Source: JOPF133 sp052144935
Lineage (GTDB): Bacteria; Acidobacteriota; Terriglobia; Bryobacterales; Bryobacteraceae
Assembly (NCBI GenBank): GCA_052144935.1
Contig: JBKQPR010000100.1
Span: 1 to 11,708 of the forward strand
Length of the DNA: 11,708 bases
Reading direction: 5' to 3'
A program made the translations under genes and the position numbers. Of this stretch, positions 5,002-11,708 are shown piece by piece. How positions within the stretch are numbered: position 1 is the first letter of the stretch; each line of letters starts with the position of its first letter. Below the pieces are notes generated by a model. The model had not been told where the DNA came from and searched no databases. It saw only the letters and a list, made by a program, of their open reading frames with translations.

Positions 5002-8000
5002 ATGCGGAACTATGCAATTTTCGTCGCCCTGGCGGCGGTTTCCGGACTTTCGGCGCAGACTCCCGTGCGCTTCGACGCGGGCACCATTTCGGGCCTGCCG
5101 GCGCGCAATATCGGCTCGGCGGCCATGAGCGGACGCATCGCCGCCGTGGACGCCGTGACCGAAAGCGGACGGCTTACCATCTTTGCCGGCTCGGCCTCGG
5201 GCGGCGTGTGGAAGTCGGTCAACGGCGGCAGCACCTTCAAATCGGTGTTTGACCTGCCCACCGCGCAATCCATCGGCGCCGTCGCCATCGATCCGCACAA
5301 TCCCAAAATCGTCTGGGCGGGGACCGGCGAAAGCTGGATGCGCAACAGCGTCTCCATCGGCGACGGGATTTACAAATCCACCGATGGCGGCGAAAACTGG
5401 ACCAACCTGGGTCTCCAGGATTCCGAACACATCGCCAAGATTCTGGTGGATCCCGCCGCGAGCGACACGGTCTACGCGTGCGCCACCGGCCACGCGTGGG
5501 ACGACAGCACGGCCGGCGGTGTTTATAAGACCATCGATGGCGGTAAGACCTGGCGCAAAGTGCTGGCCGGCGCCAACGGATCCACCGGCTGCGGCATGCT
5601 GGCCTACAACCGCCAGGATCCCAAGACTATTTACGCCTCGATGTGGGATTTCCGCCGGCAGGGCTGGACCTTCCGCTCGGGCGGACCGGGCAGCGGGCTT
5701 TTCAAATCCACCGATGGCGGCGACCACTGGACCGAATTCACTCCCGCCGGCGCCAAGGGCTTTCCCGAAAAACCCTACGGCCGGATCGCTGTGGCCGTGG
5801 CGCCGTCCAATCCGCAGGCGGTTTACGCCATGGTCGAGTCGAAGAGCAGCGCGCTATTCCGCTCGTCCGACGGCGGCCATACCTGGAGCCGTGAAGATGC
5901 CAGCCAATACATGGTGTGGCGGCCGTTTTACTTCGCCAACCTGATCGTCGATCCCAAGGACGAGAACAAGGTCTTCAAAGTCGACGGCTCCCTGCTGCTC
6001 AGCGTGGATGGCGGCAAGAGTTTCAGCTCGGTGGGCGGCGCGGCGCACGGCGATTTCCACGACGTGTGGATCGATCCCTCCGACACCAACAACATCCTGA
6101 CGGGCGACGATGGCGGGCTGTGGCGCTCGCTCGACGGGGGCACCCGGTGGGAGCATTTCAACAATCTGCCCGTGTCGCAGTTTTATCACGTGAGCGTCGA
6201 TCAGGCCGACCCCTACCGCGTCTACGGCGGCTTGCAGGACAACAGCTCGTGGGTGGGCGATTCCTCCTATCCCGGCGGCATCTCCAATTCGCGCTGGGAA
6301 AACATGTATAACGGCGACGGATTCTGGATGTGGGAAGACCCCGCGGACCCCACTTATATCTACTGCGAAATGCAGGGCGGGGAGATCGGGCGCGTCAACC
6401 GGTACACGCACGAATCGCGCGCCATCAAACCCTACGCGCAATATGGCGAGAAGAAATTGCGGTTCAACTGGAACACCCCCATCCAGATCAGCCCCAACGA
6501 GAAGGGCGCCATTTACATCGGCGCGCAGTTCCTGTTCCGCTCGCGCGACCATGGCCAATCCTGGGACCGCATCTCGCCCGACCTGACCACCAACGACCCC
6601 GAGAAGCAGAAGCAGGAAGAATCCGGCGGCGTCACTGTGGACAACTCTTCGGCCGAGATGCACACCACCATCTATTCCGTCTCCGAATCGCCGCGCAATG
6701 GCCAACTGATCTGGGTGGGCACCGACGACGGCAACGTGCAGATCACGCGCGATGGCGGCAAGAGTTGGACCAACGTAGCCGCCAACGTGCCGGGCGTGGG
6801 CCAAGCGCCGTGGGTCTCATGGGTGGAAGCCAGCCGCTACTCCGAGGGCGCCGCCTACGCCACCTTCGACCGCCATATGTATGGAGACATGCGGCCGTAT
6901 GTCTATAAGACCACCGATTACGGAAAGACCTGGACCGCCCTGCCCGCGGCCGCCAGCGGCGCGCGCGGCTATGCCCACGTGATCAAAGAGGACCCCGTCG
7001 ACCAAAACCTGCTTTTCCTCGGCACCGAATTCGGACTGTGGATCAGCGTGGATGGCGGCCAGCGCTGGGCCCAGTACAAAGGCACCGGCTTTCCCGCCGT
7101 GGCCGTGCGCGACCTGGTGGTGCATCCGCGCACCTCGGACCTGGTGCTGGCCACTCACGGCCGCGGCATCTGGATCATCGACGACATCTCGCCGCTGCGC
7201 GCGCTGACGCCCACGCTGATGACCGAAGACGCCGGATTTCTGCCGGTTCCGCCGGCCGTCCAGTGGATGGAGACCTACGGCGGCTGGGCCGATGGCAACA
7301 ACTCATTCAGCGGTCCCAACCGCCCCGATGAAGCCTTCATTCCCTATTACCAGCGCACGCGCCACATTTTCGGCGATCTGAGAATCGAGATCCTGGACGC
7401 CCACGGCAACCTGGTGGACACGGTGGCCAGCAGCAAGCACCGCGGCGTGAACCGCGTCACCTGGTCAATGCATCTGAAGCCGCCGCGCGTGCCGCCGGCC
7501 GCCAGCGCCATGTTTCAAGCGGCCGAGGGGCCGCGCGTGGTGCCCGGCGTCTACACCGTGAAGATGACCAAGAACGACAAGGTCTACACCACGCAACTGA
7601 ACGTGGTGCTGGACCCGCGCGCCAAATTCACCGTGGACGACCGCAAGGCGCAGTTCGACCTGGTCGAGCGCCTCGCCTCCCTGCTCAACCACATGAGCTG
7701 GGCGGTGGACGCCATAATCGGAGTTCGCGACCAGGCCCAGGCGCGCGCCGCGAAGCTCCCGGCCACCGATCCGCTGCGCAAACCGTTGGAGCAGCTCTCG
7801 GCATCCATGGACACGATCCGCGGGAAGATCGTGGCCACCAAGGAAGGCGGCGCCATCACCGGCGAGGAGCGGCTGCGCGAGTTCCTGGGCAATCTGTACG
7901 GCGATGTGAACAGCTACGAAGGCCGGCCCACGGATTCGCAAGTGGCCCGCACCGGGGCGCTGGCCCACGAACTCGCGGACGCCATCGGCGAATTCACCAC

Positions 8001-8154
8001 GCTCACCGGCCGCGAGTTGCCGGCCATCAACCGCGGTCTCCAGGCGAAGCAGGCGGAGGCCATCCAGGTGATTTCGGAAGACGACTGGCGCAAGGCCGAC
8101 GGCAACGGCGCGGCCGGCGGCGCCATCCGGGTGCGGCCGGGACCGCTGCTGTAG
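5002..8154 (+). CDS. Secreted Asp-box (BNR/sortilin-like) beta-propeller protein, 1050 aa
   Basis: A large exported protein with a short signal peptide (MRNYAIFVALAAVSGLSA, cleavage near residue 18). Residues from about 40 to 725 hold at least eleven Asp-box motifs of the S-x-D-G-G-x-x-W type, near residues 71, 125, 176, 235, 287, 333, 375, 512, 581, 635 and 681; examples are KSTDGGENW, KTIDGGKTW, RSSDGGHTW and ISVDGGQRW. This count implies two propellers of the VPS10/sortilin or GH74-like type. At about residues 790-870 a FlgD-like beta-sandwich is suggested (LRIEILDAHGNLVDTV, GVYTVKMT). Residues from about 875 to 1025 are helical and polar. Databases often label such proteins glycosyl hydrolase, but I see no sialidase Arg triad or FRIP motif, so catalysis is not supported; binding of a polymer or protein is as likely. 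It is the second gene of the operon with the LolA-like protein. It ends 58 bases from the convergent hsdR gene. Confidence 0.88.
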   Translation: MRNYAIFVALAAVSGLSAQTPVRFDAGTISGLPARNIGSAAMSGRIAAVDAVTESGRLTIFAGSASGGVWKSVNGGSTFKSVFDLPTAQSIGAVAIDPHNPKIVWAGTGESWMRNSVSIGDGIYKSTDGGENWTNLGLQDSEHIAKILVDPAASDTVYACATGHAWDDSTAGGVYKTIDGGKTWRKVLAGANGSTGCGMLAYNRQDPKTIYASMWDFRRQGWTFRSGGPGSGLFKSTDGGDHWTEFTPAGAKGFPEKPYGRIAVAVAPSNPQAVYAMVESKSSALFRSSDGGHTWSREDASQYMVWRPFYFANLIVDPKDENKVFKVDGSLLLSVDGGKSFSSVGGAAHGDFHDVWIDPSDTNNILTGDDGGLWRSLDGGTRWEHFNNLPVSQFYHVSVDQADPYRVYGGLQDNSSWVGDSSYPGGISNSRWENMYNGDGFWMWEDPADPTYIYCEMQGGEIGRVNRYTHESRAIKPYAQYGEKKLRFNWNTPIQISPNEKGAIYIGAQFLFRSRDHGQSWDRISPDLTTNDPEKQKQEESGGVTVDNSSAEMHTTIYSVSESPRNGQLIWVGTDDGNVQITRDGGKSWTNVAANVPGVGQAPWVSWVEASRYSEGAAYATFDRHMYGDMRPYVYKTTDYGKTWTALPAAASGARGYAHVIKEDPVDQNLLFLGTEFGLWISVDGGQRWAQYKGTGFPAVAVRDLVVHPRTSDLVLATHGRGIWIIDDISPLRALTPTLMTEDAGFLPVPPAVQWMETYGGWADGNNSFSGPNRPDEAFIPYYQRTRHIFGDLRIEILDAHGNLVDTVASSKHRGVNRVTWSMHLKPPRVPPAASAMFQAAEGPRVVPGVYTVKMTKNDKVYTTQLNVVLDPRAKFTVDDRKAQFDLVERLASLLNHMSWAVDAIIGVRDQAQARAAKLPATDPLRKPLEQLSASMDTIRGKIVATKEGGAITGEERLREFLGNLYGDVNSYEGRPTDSQVARTGALAHELADAIGEFTTLTGRELPAINRGLQAKQAEAIQVISEDDWRKADGNGAAGGAIRVRPGPLL

Positions 8155-8212
8155 CGGGCACCGGACGTGCGCTGAACCCGTTTCGCCGACGGCGAGCCGA
8201 GTGATCGAAGGC

Positions 8213-10531
8213 TCAGGCTCCTGGCTGATATAGGTACCTCTGGAAGCCGGCGAAGAGATGGCCGATCTCTTCCGGTCTGCCCAAGTCGGCCACGGCGTCG
8301 GCGATCGCATTGTTGTACTTCAGCTTCAGCAAGGGAGACAACTTCTCCCGATCCAACTCCTCCACGCCAACCTTGACGTATTGGGAGAGCACAAACCCGA
8401 GGAATACCTGCTGCTTGGTATTGAATCGCGCGCCGATCGTGACTCTGGCCCGAGTGGCTCGCTCCTCGCGGGTGAGGGGCGGCAGGGCGTAGGCGACGTG
8501 CGCAAGCACGTCGAACAGGTCGCTGTTCTCGGCGTCGATGATCTTCTGCATCTCGGCCATCTGCTCCCTGCCGAATCCTTTCTCCGCCAGCCCTTGGAGC
8601 AGCCTGGCGCGCGTATCGGGATCGCTCCACAGGGCGCGCAGCTCGGCCTCGTCCTTGAAGAATTCGGGGAGCTTGCCGAACAACATCTCCAGGAACTGAT
8701 GCGCGGACATTGGCGTCCCATCGGGGTGCCAGAAACTGGTCATCATCATGTGCTGGATAGTGCGCGCCTTGCCATCGGCCAGTTTGACTCTGATCTTCTG
8801 CCGGCGCGGCCCCGGTCCGGGCGGTTCTGGCGGCGGTCCCGGCGCAGGATGCGGTTCCGGTACCGGCTCCGGAGCCGGAGCCGGCGCGACGGGCTCGCCG
8901 TCCCACTCCGGATCGTTGAAGTGGTGGTACGCCCTCACGAAGTCGTAGATGGTGAAGTAATCCTTCCCGTCATACAGCCGTGTGCCTCGTCCGATAATCT
9001 GCTTGAACTCGATCATCGAATTGACGGGGCGCATCAGAACGATGTTGCGGATGTTGCGCGCATCCACGCCGGTGGAGAGTTTCTGCGAGGTGGTCAGGAC
9101 CGTGGGGATGCTCTTCTCGTTGTCCTGAAAGTCCCGCAGGTGCTGCTCGCCCAGCGCGCCGTCGTTGGCCGTGACGCGCTGGCAGTAGTTCGGGTCCGGG
9201 CTGGTTTTCAGTTGGTTGATGAGGTCGCGGACGGCCAGCGCGTGGTCCTGAGTGGCGCAGAAGACCAGGGTCTTCTGGTTCTGGTCGATCTGCTCCAGGA
9301 GCAGTTTCACCCGGTGCGCCTCGCGCTCCTTGATCTCGATGATCTTGTTGAAGTCGGTCTCCGTGTAGCGCTTCCCGGTTTCGATCTCGCCTTCGATCAA
9401 CAGGTCGTCGGGCGTATAGATGTACTCATCGAGCGTGGTGGAGATCTGCTTCACCTTGAAGGGAGTCAGGTAGCCGTCGTTGATGCCGTCTTTCAGGGAG
9501 TAGACGTACACCGGCTCGCCGAAGTAGGCGTAGGTGTCCACGTTGTCTTTGCGCTTGGGCGTGGCGGTGAGACCGAGCTGCACGGCGGGCGCGAAGTAAT
9601 CGAGGATGCCGCGCCAGTTGCTTTCGTCGTTAGCGCCGCCGCGATGGCACTCGTCGATGACGATGAAGTCGAAGAAATCCGGCGGATACTCGCCGAAGTA
9701 GGGCGAGGCCTGGCCGTCCTTGGGCGGCCCGCACATGAAAGTCTGGAAGATGGTGAAGAACAGGCTGCCGTTCTTCGGCACTTTGCCCTTCTTGCGGATG
9801 TCCTCCGGGGCGATCCGCACCATGGCATCCTCGGGGAAGGAGGAGAAGGCGTTGTAGGCCTGGTCCGCGAGGATGTTGCGATCGGCGAGGAACAGGATGC
9901 GCGGCTGGCGCGACGGCTCACGGCTCAGGTTCCAGCGGCTGTGAAAGAGCTTCCACGCGATCTGAAAGGCGATGAAGGTCTTGCCGGTGCCGGTGGCCAG
10001 CGTGAGCAGGACGCGGTCGCGTCCGGCAGCAATGGCTTCCAGCACCCGCTCAATGGCTAGGTCCTGATAGTAGCGTGGCTGAAAGTAGCCGCCTTTGTCC
10101 TCAAAGGGGATGGCGGCGAAGCGGTCGCGCCAGGCGTTGGCCTCCCTGAAGGTAAGGAGCCACGCTTCTTGCGGGCTGGGGTAACGGGTCAGTTCGCCTT
10201 CCGTGCCTGAGGTCATATCGCAGCCGTAAATGCCCTGGCCGTTCGTGGAGTAGGCGTAGCGGACCGCGAGCTTCTCAGCGTAATTCTTCGCCTGGGCAAG
10301 GCCTCCGGTCAGCGGTTCATCCCATGCCTTCGCTTCGACGACGGCCAGTTTGTGGTTGCGATAGATGAGCACGTAATCGGCCTTCACCGCCTTGCCGGGC
10401 CGGCCGTGTCCTTCGATGCGGCCCGGAGCGATGCGGTACTCGCGCGAGATGCGGCTGCCTTCCACCACGCCCCAACCCGCCTTGTTGAGGGCGGGATCGA
10501 TATGGTCCGCTCTGGTTTCGGCTTCGTTCAT
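8213..10531 (-). CDS. hsdR: Type I restriction-modification enzyme, R subunit (EcoEI-type HsdR)
   Basis: A 772-aa motor/nuclease subunit that, with HsdM and HsdS, translocates and cuts unmethylated DNA. The N-terminal PD-(D/E)xK nuclease has Asp52, then VVEAKAW with Glu66 and Lys68, and the QxxxY motif at Gln80-Tyr84. The SF2 helicase core follows: Walker A ATGTGKT (179-185), DECH box (293-296), LTATPKR (321-327), TLVFCAT (421-427), TSQKLSTGVDARNI (481-494) and QIIGRGTRLY (511-520). A Pro-rich linker spans about 546-575. The C-terminal domain (from about 578, IRVKLADGKARTIQHMM) matches the EcoEI R C-terminal type. The length fits that family. Translation starts at ATG 10531, 5 bases after the hsdS stop, with no good ribosome binding site, so it is probably coupled to hsdS. 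The subunit itself looks intact. Confidence 0.96.
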   Translation of the reverse strand: MNEAETRADHIDPALNKAGWGVVEGSRISREYRIAPGRIEGHGRPGKAVKADYVLIYRNHKLAVVEAKAWDEPLTGGLAQAKNYAEKLAVRYAYSTNGQGIYGCDMTSGTEGELTRYPSPQEAWLLTFREANAWRDRFAAIPFEDKGGYFQPRYYQDLAIERVLEAIAAGRDRVLLTLATGTGKTFIAFQIAWKLFHSRWNLSREPSRQPRILFLADRNILADQAYNAFSSFPEDAMVRIAPEDIRKKGKVPKNGSLFFTIFQTFMCGPPKDGQASPYFGEYPPDFFDFIVIDECHRGGANDESNWRGILDYFAPAVQLGLTATPKRKDNVDTYAYFGEPVYVYSLKDGINDGYLTPFKVKQISTTLDEYIYTPDDLLIEGEIETGKRYTETDFNKIIEIKEREAHRVKLLLEQIDQNQKTLVFCATQDHALAVRDLINQLKTSPDPNYCQRVTANDGALGEQHLRDFQDNEKSIPTVLTTSQKLSTGVDARNIRNIVLMRPVNSMIEFKQIIGRGTRLYDGKDYFTIYDFVRAYHHFNDPEWDGEPVAPAPAPEPVPEPHPAPGPPPEPPGPGPRRQKIRVKLADGKARTIQHMMMTSFWHPDGTPMSAHQFLEMLFGKLPEFFKDEAELRALWSDPDTRARLLQGLAEKGFGREQMAEMQKIIDAENSDLFDVLAHVAYALPPLTREERATRARVTIGARFNTKQQVFLGFVLSQYVKVGVEELDREKLSPLLKLKYNNAIADAVADLGRPEEIGHLFAGFQRYLYQPGA
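8801..8893 (-). repeat. Low-complexity Pro/Ala/Glu linker-coding tract in hsdR
   Basis: This stretch encodes a run rich in Pro, Ala and Glu (PVAPAPAPEPVPEPHPAP and onward to GPGPRR) between the helicase and C-terminal domains. The DNA is built of near-repeats of GGTTCCGG and GGAGCC. Homologues as I remember them often have a Cys-containing linker here; this one has no Cys. The tract is prone to length change by slippage. Confidence 0.75.
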
Positions 10532-10536
10532 GGCGT

Positions 10537-11550
10537 TTATAGGTTACCGGAGAAGGCTTGGTCGAGGAGCGACTTTTTCAAGGCGTCCAGGGCGGCGAGC
10601 TTTCGGCGGTAGAGGGACTCGAGGCGCTGGGTCTCTTCGGAAATGGATCCGAGCCTCGCTACCAGATCCGTTTGTTCCGAGGCCGAAGGAAAAGGAACAA
10701 CCAAGGCTGAGAGCGTCTGCTGGTTCAAACTCTTGATGTTTGTGCCGGTGCCGCCCTCGGTGAGCCGCTTTCTCGTGCCGCTGCATTTCATGAAATGGCA
10801 AAGGAATTCGGGCAGCACCTCACCAGGTGAAAGCCTGATGCGAATCGTGAAACCAGAGTGTGAGATCCTGCCGGGAACCTCTCGTGCCAGAATGCATCTG
10901 CCGATGAGGTCCAAGTTCCCGTTTGATCTGACCGCGAGAATGTCGCCCTGCTTCAGGCAGTCCAGTTCGCTGAGATCTCCGTCAACAGTCACCGTGTCGA
11001 GATTCTGCGATGGCACCCAGTAGCTGTTCTGAAAGTCCTTTACACCGACGATCGTGACGCTCTCGCCGTTGCTGTTCTTGGTGTAGTTGATCCCGTTGCG
11101 GAAAGCCGCAAGCGCGCCTAGCGGCTTCTCTTTCCATCCCTCACCGCGCTGGGTGAAGACGGCTTGCAGGTGGCTTTCAAACGGGGCACGCGCGTTCTGG
11201 AGGTTCTTTTCGGCGTTGGCTGCGGCGGCGGCGATGCCGTCAAACGCATCGTCGAGGATGCCGACGATGCGCCGCTGCTCGGCTGGGGGAGGGAGGAAGA
11301 CTGGAAACTCCGTGATGTCGCGCTGGTACAGGTGCGGGGTGGTGGCTCCGTTGAGCCGGGAGTTGACGATGGTTTGGAAATATGGGCTCGACAGGCAGTG
11401 GTACAGGAACTTGGGGAGGATCGACCTTCCACTTCGGATAAGCAGGAGCGACGAGTTGATGGTCGTTCTGTCCGGCAGGGCTCCGACTATGCCGACCTTC
11501 CCGATACCAGCGCCGTCCTTACAAATAAGGACGTCGTTCTCTTGGAGCAT
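10537..11550 (-). CDS. hsdS: Type I restriction-modification specificity subunit HsdS, 5' end missing or broken
   Basis: This encodes 337 residues of an HsdS, the subunit that sets the DNA target of the HsdMS methylase and HsdRMS nuclease. The order is: the tail of recognition domain 1 (MLQENDVLICKDGAGIGKVG, then HLYQRDITEFPVFLPPPAEQ), the central coiled coil (PAEQRRIVGILDDAFDGIAA), recognition domain 2 (from about residue 140, WKEKPLGALAAFRNGINYTK, with GDILAVRSNGN and GTGTNIKSLNQQTLSALVVP), and the distal coiled coil (SASEQTDLVARL, RRKLAALDALKKSLLDQAFS). HsdS proteins usually run to about 400 residues or more and start well before MLQENDV. In-frame homology-like sequence (ISDERYDESPEI) continues upstream of the ATG to about 11589, but a TGA at 11616-11614 closes it, and no start codon lies between. 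The start at 11550 has no ribosome binding site. Either a frameshift or a 5' truncation has occurred. Confidence 0.85.
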   Translation of the reverse strand: MLQENDVLICKDGAGIGKVGIVGALPDRTTINSSLLLIRSGRSILPKFLYHCLSSPYFQTIVNSRLNGATTPHLYQRDITEFPVFLPPPAEQRRIVGILDDAFDGIAAAAANAEKNLQNARAPFESHLQAVFTQRGEGWKEKPLGALAAFRNGINYTKNSNGESVTIVGVKDFQNSYWVPSQNLDTVTVDGDLSELDCLKQGDILAVRSNGNLDLIGRCILAREVPGRISHSGFTIRIRLSPGEVLPEFLCHFMKCSGTRKRLTEGGTGTNIKSLNQQTLSALVVPFPSASEQTDLVARLGSISEETQRLESLYRRKLAALDALKKSLLDQAFSGNL

Positions 11551-11708
11551 TATCTCGGGGCTTTCGTCATAGCGCTCGTCACTAATACTTGGATCCGGCG
11601 TGAAAACGCGGTTTCACGGCTGAAGGGGCTTCAATCTGGCAGCCCTGGCGAGTATCGTTTCGGCGAGGCTTTCTATCATCGGTGAAGGTCGGAGTCTGAG
11701 CACCGGAC
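11551..11708 (-). other. Disrupted upstream part of hsdS / unassigned sequence at window edge
   Basis: Every minus frame has a stop here: TGA at 11616-11614 in the hsdS frame, TAG at 11584-11582 in the second, and TGA-TAG at 11678-11673 in the third. The hsdS frame past the TGA reads PMIESLAETILARAARLKPL back toward the window edge, which I do not recognise and which does not look like an HsdS N-terminus. In the second frame the peptide GSKY stops exactly where ISDERYDES begins in the hsdS frame, so a one-base insertion or two-base deletion near 11583-11587 could join them. The hsdM gene normally found upstream is not in the window. Confidence 0.45.

Noticed and set aside
4255..5727. A 490-codon minus-strand frame opposite the LolA-like and BNR genes.
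   Set aside because: It is antisense to two genes with signal peptides and recognisable repeats, crosses both of them, and is composed of shadow-type Gly/Ala/His/Val sequence.
8155..8212. A possible bidirectional terminator between the convergent BNR and hsdR genes (CGCCGACGGCG, and GAGCC/GGCTC).
   Set aside because: Stems are only 5 bp and no T-run follows on either strand.
8258..10060. A 600-codon open frame on the plus strand opposite hsdR.
   Set aside because: It is the antisense shadow of a GC-rich gene with clear HsdR motifs; its peptide is Val/Gly/Arg-biased with no domain pattern.
8158..11708. GCACCGGAC occurs at 8158-8166 and again at the right window edge, bracketing the hsd genes like a target-site duplication.
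   Set aside because: Hundreds of chance 9-base repeats are expected in a window this size, and one copy is defined only by the arbitrary window edge.

Overview
The window is high-GC bacterial DNA that most resembles Acidobacteria of the Solibacter/Bryobacterales type. Three things point there: a very long secreted Asp-box (BNR) propeller protein paired with a LolA-fold secreted protein, a Tat-exported NHL propeller, and a palindromic repeat whose chance translations read LPDGRGS and SRDRQGA. I recall those peptides as recurring artefacts in annotations of that group. The assignment is an inference from gene style, with no marker gene to support it.

Layout: (1) 1-994, plus strand: the 3' end of ftsH overlaps by 4 bases a complete HAD phosphatase of the phosphoglycolate phosphatase type. 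(2) 995-2999: a gene-poor, decayed stretch read mainly on the minus strand. It holds one small two-helix membrane protein gene with a strong ribosome binding site, a frameshifted remnant of unknown family, an intact tRNA-Leu(CAA), and a tyrosine integrase remnant that has lost its 5' half and carries a one-base frameshift. This looks like the scar of an integrated element. (3) 3000-8154: a secreted-protein cluster. A Tat-signal NHL/PAL-like propeller (minus) diverges from a two-gene operon (plus) made of a LolA-like periplasmic protein and a 1050-aa Asp-box propeller protein. The divergent intergenic region carries a perfect 25-bp inverted repeat with an internal 16-bp tandem repeat. (4) 8213-11708, minus strand: part of a type I restriction-modification locus, hsdS then hsdR. 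HsdR has all expected nuclease and helicase motifs. HsdS lacks the start of its first recognition domain, and all three minus frames are closed upstream of it. No hsdM is in the window.

How they relate: the ftsH-HAD pair is housekeeping. The NHL, LolA-like and BNR genes are probably exported proteins of unknown substrate. The hsd locus is a defence module that converges on the BNR gene with only 58 bp between stop codons; from what is visible it may be broken or rearranged at the hsdS 5' end. I did not find a clearly new system. The most informative oddities are the integrase/tRNA-Leu scar, the disrupted hsdS 5' end and the hairpin repeat in the lolA-like leader.
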